Origin: Clostridiales bacterium
Lineage (GTDB): Bacteria > Bacillota > Peptococcia > DRI-13 > UBA5745
NCBI GenBank assembly: GCA_009782505.1
Contig: WRIW01000020.1
Location: 1 to 32,515, forward strand
DNA: 32,515 nucleotides
Direction of reading: 5' to 3'
Shown: in pieces, positions 23,773 to 32,515 of the stretch
Position numbering within the stretch: the stretch's first letter is position 1
Layout of the letters: the number at the start of each line of letters is the position of its first letter
Notes under the pieces: model-generated
What the model was told of the DNA's origin: nothing
Database searches by the model: none
Seen by the model: the letters and a program-made list of their open reading frames with translations, nothing else
Made by a program: the position numbers and the translations under genes

Positions 23773-26184
23773 GTGGAAGGGATCGGATACGCGATGCAGA
23801 CAGACGGCATACAACCGGTCACCGGCAGGGAAGCTTACGCCGACGCCTGCCGCCGACTAAGGGACGCGGGGTTTACGCAGGAAGCGGCCGGCCGGGAGGC
23901 GCTGGAGCTTCTTGCTTTTTGCGCGGGGAAAGATAATCTCAGGCTGCTCCTTGACATGGACGCCCCCATGGATCCGGCTTCTGCGGAGCGCTTCGTGGAA
24001 GCGGTGAGGCGGCTCGCGGGCGACGAGCCCATGGCGTATATCACGGGGAGCCGGATATTTGGCGACATGGAATACAAGGTGGCTCCCGGCGTGCTGATCC
24101 CCCGTGAAGATACCCTCGTCCTTGTCGAGCAAGCCCTAGCCAGGTTGGCACCGGATACGGAAGCCCGCCTGCTTGAGCTGGGCAGCGGTAGCGGCGCGGT
24201 GATAGCGGCGGTTGCGTCGGCAAGGCCCGGGGCTCGCGGCGTCGCGGTGGATATAGACCCTCTGGCAGTGGAGCTGACAAGAGAGAACTTAGAGCTTCAC
24301 GGCTTGGCGGAACGGGTACAGGCGGTGCGTGGATCCTGGCTTGAGCCTGTGGGCGGCCAGGGGAAGTTTCATATGATCCTATCCAACCCGCCTTATATAT
24401 CGACGGCGGAGATGGCGGGGCTGCCGGAATCGGTGAAAAAAGAGCCGGCAGGCGCCCTCTGGGGCGGGGAAGACGGCTTGGACAGCTACCGGCAGATACT
24501 GCCCGCCGCTTTCGAGGCCTTGGCGGACAACGGCTGGTGCCTAGTGGAAATCGGCTGGAAGCAGGGCGCTACGGTGAAAGCGATGCTTGAGGGCGCCGGC
24601 TTCCACGATGTGGATATATACCGGGACAAGGGCGACCGCGACCGCGTGGCAGCGGGCCGGAAGCCGGCAGCGGCGGATGCGGCAGTCGCTTCAGGCACAG
24701 CAGCTTCAACCGGTGCTATGCCGATGAGCGCGGCGGGCGCAGCAGCATCAGCGAGCACGGTCGCTGCTACAGGCACGGCAGGCGCAGCGGTAGCGGCGGC
24801 GGCAGCGCCTTATACAGGCGGCTCCGGCAAGGCGACGCAGCGCTGGCGCGTGGACGACCCCGGCGACCCCCGCATCATAGAGGCGGGGCGCGTCATCCGG
24901 GAAGGGGGGCTGGTAGCCTTCCCCACTGAGACGGTATACGGCTTAGGCGCCAACGGCTTAGACGCCGGAGCCGTCGCCGGTATATATCGCGCCAAGGGCC
25001 GCCCGGCGGACAATCCCCTGATCCTCCATGTAGCTTCTGTAGCGGAGGCGAAAGAGCTGGCTGCCTCCTGGAGCGGCGCAGCCCAGCGCCTGGCGGACAA
25101 GCTATGGCCGGGGCCCCTTACCCTCGTCCTGCCCGCCGCCGCCCATATACCGCCCATCGTGACCGCTGGGCTTGATACGGTAGCCATCCGCTACCCCTCC
25201 GACCCTGTCGCATTGGCCCTCATCGAAGCCGCCGGCGTCCCCGTCGCCGCCCCCAGCGCCAATGCCAGCGGCAGGCCCAGCCCCACCCGCGCCGGACATG
25301 TGATGGACGACCTCGCCGGCAGTATCGACGTCGTCATCGACAGCGGCCCATGTAAAGTCGGCCTGGAGTCCACCATACTGGACTTGACCGTTGAGCCGCC
25401 TGTGATACTAAGGCCGGGAGACGTCACCAGGGAGGCCCTGATCCGCATCATCGGCGAGGTCCGCGCCGAGGGTCCTGAGCCTGCCGATCACGCCATCGCC
25501 GAGAGCACGGAGCCTGCCGATCACGCCGTCGCCGAGAGCACGGAGCCTGCCGACGGGGCAAGTGCCGGAAGCCCGGGGCTTGCCGACAGGGCCGCTGCCG
25601 AAAGCCAGGCGCTTGCAGGCGAAGCTTTCATCGAAAGCCAGGCGCCGGACGCCCGGGCAGTTGCCAGCTCGCCCGCCGCCGCCCCGCCCAAGGCTCCGGG
25701 GATGAAGTACCGCCACTACGCGCCGAAGGCTAAGGTCGTCGCGCTGCAGGGCGAGCCCCACGCCGTAGCTGCGTACATCACGGCGGAATTATCCCGGCTT
25801 TCCGCGGAAGCCGGAGCCGGGGCTGATGCTGTAGCCGGGGCTGATACCGAAGCTGTAGCCGTAGCCGGAGCTGAAGCCGAAGCCGGGTTGCCGATGGCGC
25901 GCGGCCTTCTCAAAGCCGGCTTGCTGCTCAGCAGAGAGACCCTGGCGCTTCTGCCCTCCGGCTTGGCGGAGCGGCTCAACGACGGCGAATTACACTACAC
26001 CCGGGACATGGGTAGCCGAGACAAGCCCGGCGAGATGGCCGCTATCCTATATGACGCCTTGCGGGCCTGCGACGGGGAAGGCGTCGATATCATCTACGCG
26101 GAAGCCTGCAGCGCCGAAGGGCAGGGCGCCGCTGTCTTAAACCGCCTGCGCAAAGCCGCGGGTGGGATTGTAAAATCTCTCTAA
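23773..26184 (+). CDS. Fused PrmC (release factor glutamine methyltransferase) – Sua5 (threonylcarbamoyl-AMP synthase)
   Basis: One open frame of 803 residues joins two enzymes usually encoded separately. Residues about 10–295 are PrmC: an N-terminal helical domain, the SAM motif LELGSGSGAV with its glycines at 137–141, and the catalytic NPPY (from 205). It methylates Gln in the GGQ of RF1 and RF2. An Ala/Ser/Thr-rich linker follows (about 297–358). Residues about 365–565 are the YrdC/Sua5 domain with AFPTETVYGLGANG and KGRPADNPLILHV, which makes threonylcarbamoyl-AMP for t6A of tRNA. A second linker has 33-base tandem repeats, and the Sua5 C-terminal domain begins at HYAPKAKV (648 on) with another Ala/Gly/Glu-rich insert. 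The start is GTG 23773 (GAGG upstream) or ATG 23794. Confidence 0.92.
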   Translation: MEGIGYAMQTDGIQPVTGREAYADACRRLRDAGFTQEAAGREALELLAFCAGKDNLRLLLDMDAPMDPASAERFVEAVRRLAGDEPMAYITGSRIFGDMEYKVAPGVLIPREDTLVLVEQALARLAPDTEARLLELGSGSGAVIAAVASARPGARGVAVDIDPLAVELTRENLELHGLAERVQAVRGSWLEPVGGQGKFHMILSNPPYISTAEMAGLPESVKKEPAGALWGGEDGLDSYRQILPAAFEALADNGWCLVEIGWKQGATVKAMLEGAGFHDVDIYRDKGDRDRVAAGRKPAAADAAVASGTAASTGAMPMSAAGAAASASTVAATGTAGAAVAAAAAPYTGGSGKATQRWRVDDPGDPRIIEAGRVIREGGLVAFPTETVYGLGANGLDAGAVAGIYRAKGRPADNPLILHVASVAEAKELAASWSGAAQRLADKLWPGPLTLVLPAAAHIPPIVTAGLDTVAIRYPSDPVALALIEAAGVPVAAPSANASGRPSPTRAGHVMDDLAGSIDVVIDSGPCKVGLESTILDLTVEPPVILRPGDVTREALIRIIGEVRAEGPEPADHAIAESTEPADHAVAESTEPADGASAGSPGLADRAAAESQALAGEAFIESQAPDARAVASSPAAAPPKAPGMKYRHYAPKAKVVALQGEPHAVAAYITAELSRLSAEAGAGADAVAGADTEAVAVAGAEAEAGLPMARGLLKAGLLLSRETLALLPSGLAERLNDGELHYTRDMGSRDKPGEMAAILYDALRACDGEGVDIIYAEACSAEGQGAAVLNRLRKAAGGIVKSL
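25477..25554 (+). repeat. 33-bp tandem coding repeat in the Sua5 linker
   Basis: Two nearly identical 33-base units (25477–25509 and 25510–25542, differing by one base) and a partial third unit encode the 11-residue repeat EPADHAIAEST. The repeat lies between the YrdC domain and the Sua5 C-terminal domain. It keeps the frame, so changes in copy number would alter linker length only. Confidence 0.8.
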
Positions 26185-26200
26185 GAGCGGGATTTACAGG

Positions 26201-26229
26201 TTGTTACGGCGTAATCATTATGGTATTCT
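26201..26229 (+). promoter_or_regulatory. Candidate promoter of the chemotaxis receptor gene
   Basis: TTGTTA (26201–26206), a 17-base spacer and TATTCT (26224–26229) with TG-G before it (extended -10). No sigma-28-type flagellar promoter was recognised. The gene starts at 26268. Confidence 0.4.
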
Positions 26230-26267
26230 ATTTATTATTAACAAGTCGTAAATAATAGGAGCATATC

Positions 26268-27980
26268 ATGAAGAATTTAAAAATCTCACAAAAGCTGCTT
26301 GTTGGTTTTGGGACGGTGATCCTGCTGACCGTGATTTTCGCCGGGTTCTCGATTTTTACCACAGTGTCTATCGATAACGACTACACGCATTTGCTGGACC
26401 ACAACATAGAGAATGTGGTCACCCTTTATGGGATCGACGGACAATTCTGGCAGGCAAGGCGCGCCTTGTCCCATATGGGCGTCTTCGCCGGGCTTGAAGG
26501 CGCGGAAGGCAATATCAACGCGCAGTTGAACGCCATAAAGCAAATCGTCGACGATATCGGGAAGAAACTCGATAATTACGTAGAATTGGTGAAGACGGAC
26601 AAAAACTTTACCGCCGCCGAGAAAGACGATAAAATCGCCATGGCAAACCGGATAAAGGAATTATCGGCGATATGGTACAGTCAAGTAGTACTGCCGGTTA
26701 CCCAGGCGAATCTCGACGGGCGCAGGCAGGACGTGATCGACATATCCCTGAGCGTCGCCGGTATCTCAAACGAACTTTTTTCCACAGTGACCGATCTGGT
26801 CTCTTCGGCGGAAGACACGACCAATGACATCAGCACCGCCGCGACCAGATCCACCATCATCCTGGGCGTACTGGCAGTCATTGTCGTATTGATCAGCGTT
26901 GCCTTCGCCCTTGTCCTGCCCAATAGCATCGTAAAGCCCCTGGCGGTGTTTACCGCTTTCATGCAAAGGGCGGGCGCGACCGGGGATATCGCGATCCAGC
27001 CGGAGGACGCCGAAACCATCGAGCACTATAGCCAATTCCGGGACGAGGTCGGAAAGTGCATCAGCAGCTATTCGTCTTTCATCAACCATATCATCAAGAT
27101 ATCAGAAAACCTGGAAGCTGTAGCAAATAGCGACTTGACCATCGACATCGACCTGCTCTCGGACATGGATATCATGGGGCAATCTCTGAAGCACATGGTG
27201 GATAATCTCAACCAAATGTTTCAAAACATCAACACATCTACCGCCCAGGTCTCATCCGGGTCGCAGCAGGTGGCGACGGGAGCCCAGACCCTGGCGCAAG
27301 GCTCTACGGAGCAGGCCGCGTCCATATCGGAGCTATCGGACTCGGTAGCGGACATCGCCGATAAGACCAAAGCAAACCATGAGACGGCGGAGCAGGCCGC
27401 CAAGCTCGCTGAGGTCATCATCAGCAACGCGGAGAAGGGCAGCCGCCAGATGGACGAGATGATTAAAGCCGTGCAGGATATCGACCAGGCGAGCCACAAC
27501 ATCAGCAAAGTAATCAAGGTGATCGACGATATCGCTTTCCAGACCAACATACTGGCGTTAAACGCCGCTGTGGAAGCCGCCCGGGCCGGGGAGCACGGGA
27601 AGGGCTTTGCCGTTGTGGCGGAAGAAGTGAGGAACCTGGCTTCCAAGAGCGCGGAAGCCGCTAAGGAAACCGGGACGATGATCGAGAACTCCATGGAGAA
27701 GGCTGAGTTTGGCTCCCGTATAGCGGGGGAGACGGCGGAAAGCCTCACGGAGATCGTAAACGGGATCAATGAGAGCAGTCGGCTCATCCGGAGTATAGCC
27801 CAGGCGTCTGAGGAGCAATCCACGGGGATAGAGCAGGTCAATGTCGGCATCGACCAGGTAGCCCAGGTGGTCCATCAGAATAGCGCTACCGCGGAAGAAA
27901 GCGCCGCGGCGTCAGAGGAAATGAGCAGCCAGTCGGTGCTGCTCCATGACTTGATCGCCCAATTTAAATTGAAAAATTAA
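26268..27980 (+). CDS. Methyl-accepting chemotaxis protein
   Basis: 570 residues. The first membrane span is near residues 11–31 ([20 protein letters not shown]). A four-helix-bundle type sensor domain of about 160 residues follows, then the second span near 198–220 ([21 protein letters not shown]). After a HAMP-like linker comes a long coiled-coil signalling domain, whose tip carries [20 protein letters not shown] and [15 protein letters not shown]. It senses an unknown ligand outside the cell and controls CheA through the conserved tip. The start ATG 26268 has AGGAG (26257–26261) upstream. No other chemotaxis or flagellar genes are in the window, so it is an orphan receptor here. Confidence 0.95.
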   Translation: MKNLKISQKLLVGFGTVILLTVIFAGFSIFTTVSIDNDYTHLLDHNIENVVTLYGIDGQFWQARRALSHMGVFAGLEGAEGNINAQLNAIKQIVDDIGKKLDNYVELVKTDKNFTAAEKDDKIAMANRIKELSAIWYSQVVLPVTQANLDGRRQDVIDISLSVAGISNELFSTVTDLVSSAEDTTNDISTAATRSTIILGVLAVIVVLISVAFALVLPNSIVKPLAVFTAFMQRAGATGDIAIQPEDAETIEHYSQFRDEVGKCISSYSSFINHIIKISENLEAVANSDLTIDIDLLSDMDIMGQSLKHMVDNLNQMFQNINTSTAQVSSGSQQVATGAQTLAQGSTEQAASISELSDSVADIADKTKANHETAEQAAKLAEVIISNAEKGSRQMDEMIKAVQDIDQASHNISKVIKVIDDIAFQTNILALNAAVEAARAGEHGKGFAVVAEEVRNLASKSAEAAKETGTMIENSMEKAEFGSRIAGETAESLTEIVNGINESSRLIRSIAQASEEQSTGIEQVNVGIDQVAQVVHQNSATAEESAAASEEMSSQSVLLHDLIAQFKLKN

Positions 27981-28013
27981 TTTATTTTGCGAATGATGCA
28001 CTAGTTTCAACAA

Positions 28014-28031
28014 GGTTACATATTGGTTACA
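28014..28031 (+). repeat. Direct repeat GGTTACA with 11-bp period
   Basis: GGTTACA occurs at 28014–28020 and again at 28025–28031, one helical turn apart, upstream of the surface-protein gene. It may be a pair of regulator half-sites; no regulator can be named. Confidence 0.3.
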
Positions 28032-28051
28032 ACTTAGTGCTACCCTAATGC

Positions 28052-28127
28052 CAATATAACGTCAAAAGCCCAGTAATCTCATTAATTTTCAGATTGATAG
28101 ATTACTGGCAATATTTGTGTTATATTG
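28052..28127 (+). promoter_or_regulatory. Nested stem-loop in the leader of the surface-protein gene
   Basis: CAATATAAC (28052–28060) pairs with GTTATATTG (28119–28127), and inside it CCAGTAATCT (28070–28079) pairs with AGATTACTGG (28099–28108), leaving a 19-base loop. Both stems are perfect, and together they form a 76-base two-tier hairpin that ends 35 bases before the ATG. It could be a structured RNA leader or a DNA operator. No T run follows, so it is not a standard terminator. I could not match it to a known riboswitch. Confidence 0.5.
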
Positions 28128-28162
28128 AGGTTGGGGCAGTCTAAATAAGGGGGGCGACTATT

Positions 28163-31100
28163 ATGAAAAGCCGCACAGCCAAACCGGGGCTCCATGCCCG
28201 CAAACGAAGCTTCACGCGCCAACTCAGACGGATGAAGAAAGCCACCGCGCTGCTGCTCTGTACCACCCTGCTGCTGCCGCTGCTCATCTTCCCCACCATA
28301 GCGGCCGACGACACGCTTTACGGCGTGTCCGTCACCAGGAACGACAATGACCCAAGCAAGGTCTACTATGTGGGCGAGTCGGCGGGGTTCACCATCACGG
28401 TGGAGCTATCCGGCCTTGAACTGGGGGATATGCTTATCAACCCGGTGCTGACCCTCAACTATAGCGCCGCGGACATCACGGGGGCGACGGTACGCCCTAC
28501 TATCGCAGCCAGCGCCGCGCCCCAGGTGATGACGAGGTCGCCGATGGTGACGGACGCCGCGGCGTCCACAGTTACCTGGTACCTCACCGACTTGGCCGGG
28601 GGCACGTCGTTTAGCCTGCCATGCAACATTTCCATGCCCAAGGACGTCACCCCCATGGATTACCCCCTGGTGCTCACCGCCACCCTGACCAGCGACAATA
28701 AAGGTCCCGTCGCCGGCACGGTCACCATCAAGTGGCAATACGACAAGAAGCAGCCGGCCAAAGTGGTCGCCCAAGGCAACTATATCAGCACATTACCGAA
28801 AGTCGGCGCCATGAATGGCTACAAGGTGGTGGCAGGCAACGACGCCAATGGCGACGGCCGCATCGACGCGGATAAGACCGAGCCGGTGATTTTTACATTT
28901 AACAATAACGTCGGCGCGGGCCAGGGTTCCCGGACCATAGAAGAAATCGAGATTGTAGACACATTGCCCCCCGGGGCTACGTTCAACTCCGCGGAAAACC
29001 CGGGCTGGACGGATAACGGAAACGGCACGGTCACCTACAGAGGGATCGACGGCACAGTCACGCTGAAGCTGCGCTTTCCCAATGGCGAAGTAGGCAAGGA
29101 TTACGTCAACAACGCGGTATATACCTACAAAGTCAAGAGCCCGCAGTTCGACGACCCGAAGCCCGAGGAGTATCGGTACGACCTCAGCGTCTATGTGCAG
29201 CTGGAAGGCCAGGAGATCCCCGGTAGTATCTATAATAAAGTCCCCATCAAGACTACCCGGGGCAGCGGGCTCTCCGCCGCGGCGAATCACGCTTCCAGGC
29301 TGGCCATGGACTCGGAGATACTGGGCGACTACTGGTTTTATCATTCGTTGAATAGTACGATGAAGTTCACCGAGCTGCCCGGCGTCATGATCTCCGACGA
29401 CGCCTTGGACCCCAGGCTCCGATTCTTCGCGTTCAATGTGAGCATAGACAGCCGCGTGCCGGATACCATCATTGGCGAAGCCAAAGTACAGTACCGGGTA
29501 GCGGGGCAGAGCGCCTGGACGGACTTTATGACCATCACGACGGCGGATTTTAAACATACCGCCCGCCCCACAAGCCAGCTGGACGTCATAACCAGCTTCA
29601 CCGTCGGTTCGAGCACCCACAAGGGGGCGGAGTACTGCTTCGGCTCGGAGCACGCCAATGCCCGTTACACCGATTACTATAGCTTGCCATCCGGCGTCGT
29701 CATCGACGGGCTCAGGCTCTATATCCCCAGGATGGCGCCGGGCAGCATGGTGTATCTGGATACGGGGGCGAGGCTGCGGGACGGTCTCGCAGCGGACGTC
29801 GACCGTACGGACACCACAAGTCTTACCAACACGTCTGGGTTCTATTACAACTGGGATCTGGCGAGCGGCGTGGCTAAAGCATTCGGCTCATCCCAAGCCT
29901 GGCACGACGTCATCCCGTACCAGCCCAAGTTCCGGGGTATGAAAGTGTTGAGCGGTACGACGAATAAGCTTGTGGGGGAAGAGATCACCGTATCCAACCG
30001 TCTGCGCCACTATGATTTTGACGCCGACGACGTAATCGTTTTTGAGGGAGGGCAGATCATCGACCTCCTGCCCCAGGGCATAAGTTACGTCCCCGGGAGC
30101 ATGTTCTTCACGAACCTCAACGGCCAGACCCTCAAAGACCATTTTGACAACATCGAACCTATCGTCATCTACGATTATAACCATACCGGGCAGACGGCCC
30201 TCATCTGGAACCTGAAAGGCGATTTACCCGCGTCCTACTTCAAGGGCGAGTACATCGTTTACTTTAGTTACAGAGTAAAAATATTGGAGACCTGCGCCAA
30301 AGGGCCGAATACCTTCACCGGATACTTCCACTGGCCTGAGTACCCCAGGATAATCGGGACGAGCAACAACCAAAGCGCGTCCACACCGTACAAGGGGTAT
30401 ACGCCTTTCGACGATACGGAAGATATCAACAACAACGGCGATAAGGACGAGCGCTTCCTGCGCTGCGACTTGACCGTTGACTATCAGCCCCCTATAGCCG
30501 TGGTGGCGCAGAAGGGAGTCATGGGGAGCTACAACAGCACGTACCTCTACGCCCCGGCGGACGGATACTCCCGGGCCAACAGCGAGGCGAGCTTCAAGCT
30601 GGATGTGGTAAACTATTCGCTGAACGCCCTTACGTCCTTCACGGCATTTGACGTGCTGCCCTATGTGGGGGATAAAGCGGTGGTAGCGAATCAGACGGGT
30701 TATGTCGCCAGGGGCACGCAGTTTGACGTGAAACTCAACGGGGCGGTACAGGTCAACGATCCGCGCTTTGAGGTGCTTTACTCCGCCGTGAGCCCGGAGC
30801 CCTGGGAAGGCATCGACGCTTATGAAACCAAGGTGGCGGACGCGGGAGGCTGGCGCTCCGGGACGCAGCCAGACTGGGCGGCGGTGCGGGTATTCAAAGT
30901 CGTGCTGCGGAGCGGGCAGACCCTACTGCCCAACGAAAGCGTCAGCGCCGTCGTGCCGGTGAAGATGCCGGAAGTGAGGGAGCAGGGGTTCAAGGCATAC
31001 AACTCCTTCGCTATTAATTCCGGCGCCGGTTACCTGGAAGCCATCAAAGCGGGCATCGAGATCGTGGACGCCGACGTGGAGCTGAAGAAGGCGGCGGACT

Positions 31101-32515
31101 TCAAATCCCGCAAGAAAGACGAGATCGTCACCTATACGCTCACGGTGACCAACAGGAGCAAGGTGGACGCCACGGAGACGGTGGTCACCGATACCATACC
31201 CCCGGGGCTGGATTTTGTGAGCTGCGACCGGGAGGGGCATACCATTGCCCCGGCGGGAGCCGGCGGCGGCAGCGTCCTGACCGTGCCCCTGGGTACCCTG
31301 GCTGCCTTGCAAAGCGTATCCTTCCGGGTGGTTTGCGAGGTCAACGGAACAGAACCGATGATGAATAATACAGCTACGGTTCGTATCAAGGAGCCGGAAG
31401 TCAACCTGGACAATAACACGGATACGGAGACGGTCATCCTTACCGGGGACGTGCATCCCGTCGGCAGCCTGACGATATCTAAGAAGCTGACCGGCGCCTG
31501 GGAAAACTGGCTGACTAAAGATAACGAGAAGGATACCGTATACCGGGCGAAGGTCTGGGACGTCACGGAGACAGACCCGTCGAAGCACAATTTCCTTTTG
31601 TTCAAGAGTACGCCTGAGCCGGACGGCAGCTACTGGTGCGTGACAAACAATGTATTTGGCGAGCCCTACCTGGGCGCCACCATTTCGGAAGTGCCCTTCA
31701 CAGTGAACAAGCCTGTTACGCTGACCAATCTCTGGGCCGAGAGTACATACTGGGTGGAGGAAGTGGACGACTACCACTTTACCCCGGTTTACAAAACACT
31801 AGGCTCACTTGAGACCGACGGGACGTTTTATCTAGCATACCATGATGATGAAGCAGAAGTAGAAATCACTAACGACTACGAGCATGCCCTGGGGGACTTA
31901 GTTATCTCCAAGAAGCTGGCCGGCGGCTACGCCGACAGGAATGTGAGCGAGGCCACGGAGTTCTACGCCCAGGTCAGGGACGTGACCCCCTCCGCCGGAG
32001 GCCCGGACTACGGGCCGATTCTGCTCTTCATCCAGGGGGGAAGCCCGGAGGAAGAGGCTGGTAATGTGGCGGTAGGCCCCTACAGCTACTGGTGCGTGGG
32101 GAATATGGGCTTCCTCACCGACCCGAGGTACAATTTGGGTAACCCCGACGAGGCCCAGATACGGCAGATGATCGCGGACAAGGTCATCCTCGACCGGGTG
32201 CCCTTCAGCGCGGACCACGCGGCAGTGGTGCGGAACCTCTGGATCACCGACATGGAGCACAATCCGGAGTACTACCGGGTAGACGAGATCGTCCCGGCGG
32301 GCAGCCCCTATACGGTCGGCTATATCGGCAACAATGAACCCGGTGTGCACGACGAGCTCACTTTTACGAAGCTTGATGTGTATGACGAAAAAAAAGATGA
32401 AATGTACGACAACATCCGGGTAGAAGTCATCAATACCTACGAGCAAGCCACCGGCGGGTTGATCCTGGGCAAAAGGCTGGCGGGGGGCTACGGCGACTAC
32501 AGCGGCACCCGGGGA
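28163..32515 (+). CDS. Large secreted surface protein with DUF11 and CnaB-like repeats (cut by window end)
   Basis: The frame is open from ATG 28163 (AAGGGGGG upstream) to the window end, at least 1451 residues. A long basic N-terminus precedes a signal sequence (KKATALLLCTTLLLPLLIF, ending near TIAADD). Two calcium-loop-like motifs occur: DANGDGRID (227–235) and DINNNGDKD (754–762). A DUF11 domain spans about 970–1095 (DEIVTYTLTVTNRSKVDATE, TDTIPPGLDF). It is followed by CnaB-like domains at about 1101–1241 and 1244–1429 and the start of a third at 1431. These show Lys in ISKKL, Glu in VEEV/VDEI and Asn in TNDY/INTY, as expected for isopeptide-forming folds, and a YWCV motif in each complete copy. 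An adhesin or cell-wall protein is likely; the anchor (LPXTG or other) lies beyond the window. Confidence 0.88.
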   Translation, partial: MKSRTAKPGLHARKRSFTRQLRRMKKATALLLCTTLLLPLLIFPTIAADDTLYGVSVTRNDNDPSKVYYVGESAGFTITVELSGLELGDMLINPVLTLNYSAADITGATVRPTIAASAAPQVMTRSPMVTDAAASTVTWYLTDLAGGTSFSLPCNISMPKDVTPMDYPLVLTATLTSDNKGPVAGTVTIKWQYDKKQPAKVVAQGNYISTLPKVGAMNGYKVVAGNDANGDGRIDADKTEPVIFTFNNNVGAGQGSRTIEEIEIVDTLPPGATFNSAENPGWTDNGNGTVTYRGIDGTVTLKLRFPNGEVGKDYVNNAVYTYKVKSPQFDDPKPEEYRYDLSVYVQLEGQEIPGSIYNKVPIKTTRGSGLSAAANHASRLAMDSEILGDYWFYHSLNSTMKFTELPGVMISDDALDPRLRFFAFNVSIDSRVPDTIIGEAKVQYRVAGQSAWTDFMTITTADFKHTARPTSQLDVITSFTVGSSTHKGAEYCFGSEHANARYTDYYSLPSGVVIDGLRLYIPRMAPGSMVYLDTGARLRDGLAADVDRTDTTSLTNTSGFYYNWDLASGVAKAFGSSQAWHDVIPYQPKFRGMKVLSGTTNKLVGEEITVSNRLRHYDFDADDVIVFEGGQIIDLLPQGISYVPGSMFFTNLNGQTLKDHFDNIEPIVIYDYNHTGQTALIWNLKGDLPASYFKGEYIVYFSYRVKILETCAKGPNTFTGYFHWPEYPRIIGTSNNQSASTPYKGYTPFDDTEDINNNGDKDERFLRCDLTVDYQPPIAVVAQKGVMGSYNSTYLYAPADGYSRANSEASFKLDVVNYSLNALTSFTAFDVLPYVGDKAVVANQTGYVARGTQFDVKLNGAVQVNDPRFEVLYSAVSPEPWEGIDAYETKVADAGGWRSGTQPDWAAVRVFKVVLRSGQTLLPNESVSAVVPVKMPEVREQGFKAYNSFAINSGAGYLEAIKAGIEIVDADVELKKAADFKSRKKDEIVTYTLTVTNRSKVDATETVVTDTIPPGLDFVSCDREGHTIAPAGAGGGSVLTVPLGTLAALQSVSFRVVCEVNGTEPMMNNTATVRIKEPEVNLDNNTDTETVILTGDVHPVGSLTISKKLTGAWENWLTKDNEKDTVYRAKVWDVTETDPSKHNFLLFKSTPEPDGSYWCVTNNVFGEPYLGATISEVPFTVNKPVTLTNLWAESTYWVEEVDDYHFTPVYKTLGSLETDGTFYLAYHDDEAEVEITNDYEHALGDLVISKKLAGGYADRNVSEATEFYAQVRDVTPSAGGPDYGPILLFIQGGSPEEEAGNVAVGPYSYWCVGNMGFLTDPRYNLGNPDEAQIRQMIADKVILDRVPFSADHAAVVRNLWITDMEHNPEYYRVDEIVPAGSPYTVGYIGNNEPGVHDELTFTKLDVYDEKKDEMYDNIRVEVINTYEQATGGLILGKRLAGGYGDYSGTRG

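Noticed and set aside
23049-23822. 257-residue minus-strand open frame over prfA
   Set aside because: It is opposite the GGQ region of a highly conserved release factor.
25477-25554. Tandem repeat considered as a CRISPR array
   Set aside because: The units are contiguous without spacers, keep the reading frame and lie inside the PrmC–Sua5 coding sequence.

Overview
The window looks like a chromosomal segment of an anaerobic Firmicute, probably of the class Clostridia, with a GC-rich genome. This rests on two conserved gene neighbourhoods: mazG/yabN – hup – rqcP – divIC – S1-domain gene (yabR-like) – ppx/gppA, and rpmE – yqhQ – prfA – prmC – sua5. Further support comes from a short DtxR-type regulator beginning IHESAENYLET, frequent GTG/TTG starts with strong GGAGG ribosome sites, and no outer-membrane genes. 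No rRNA, tRNA or CRISPR array was found.

Layout. 1–2020: the end of an ABC-2 exporter operon (ATPase tail plus two permeases), visibly more AT-rich than what follows. 2063–7775: a divergent pair, with an old-yellow-enzyme-type Fe-S flavoprotein reductase on the minus strand and a three-subunit molybdenum hydroxylase operon (FAD, 2Fe-2S, Mo subunits) on the plus strand; the operon's leader holds a terminator-like stem. 7803–9067: a ccdA–tlpA thiol-redox pair on the minus strand. 9303–14618: the housekeeping cluster mazG–hup–rqcP–(MFS transporter)–divIC–S1–ppx/gppA, in which an MFS gene stands where sporulation genes yabP and yabQ lie in spore formers.

14668–16537: a metal-homeostasis locus. 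A DtxR-family regulator and a lipoprotein with a cysteine-less thioredoxin-like domain are divergent from a ZIP metal transporter, and a DtxR-box-like palindrome lies between the -35 and -10 of the ZIP promoter. 16552–16811: a 260-bp foldback element with perfect 33-bp terminal inverted repeats. 16910–20993: an accessory patch with an AAA-like/PD-(D/E)XK protein, a small membrane protein, an intact AAA_14–DUF4143 ATPase with a repeated TTTTGGGA motif in its promoter, and a truncated paralogue. 21173–26184: rpmE–yqhQ–prfA and a single reading frame fusing PrmC to Sua5. 26268–27980: a chemotaxis receptor. 28163 to the window end: a very large secreted surface protein with DUF11 and CnaB-like repeats, cut by the window edge.

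The most unusual points are the PrmC–Sua5 fusion, low-complexity Ala/Gly/Asp/Glu insertions in several otherwise conserved cytoplasmic proteins, the foldback element, the DtxR-box/ZIP circuit with its Cys-less thioredoxin-like lipoprotein, and structured leaders in front of the molybdenum hydroxylase operon and the surface protein gene. I did not see a clearly new multi-gene defence or biosynthetic system; the candidates are listed with tests.
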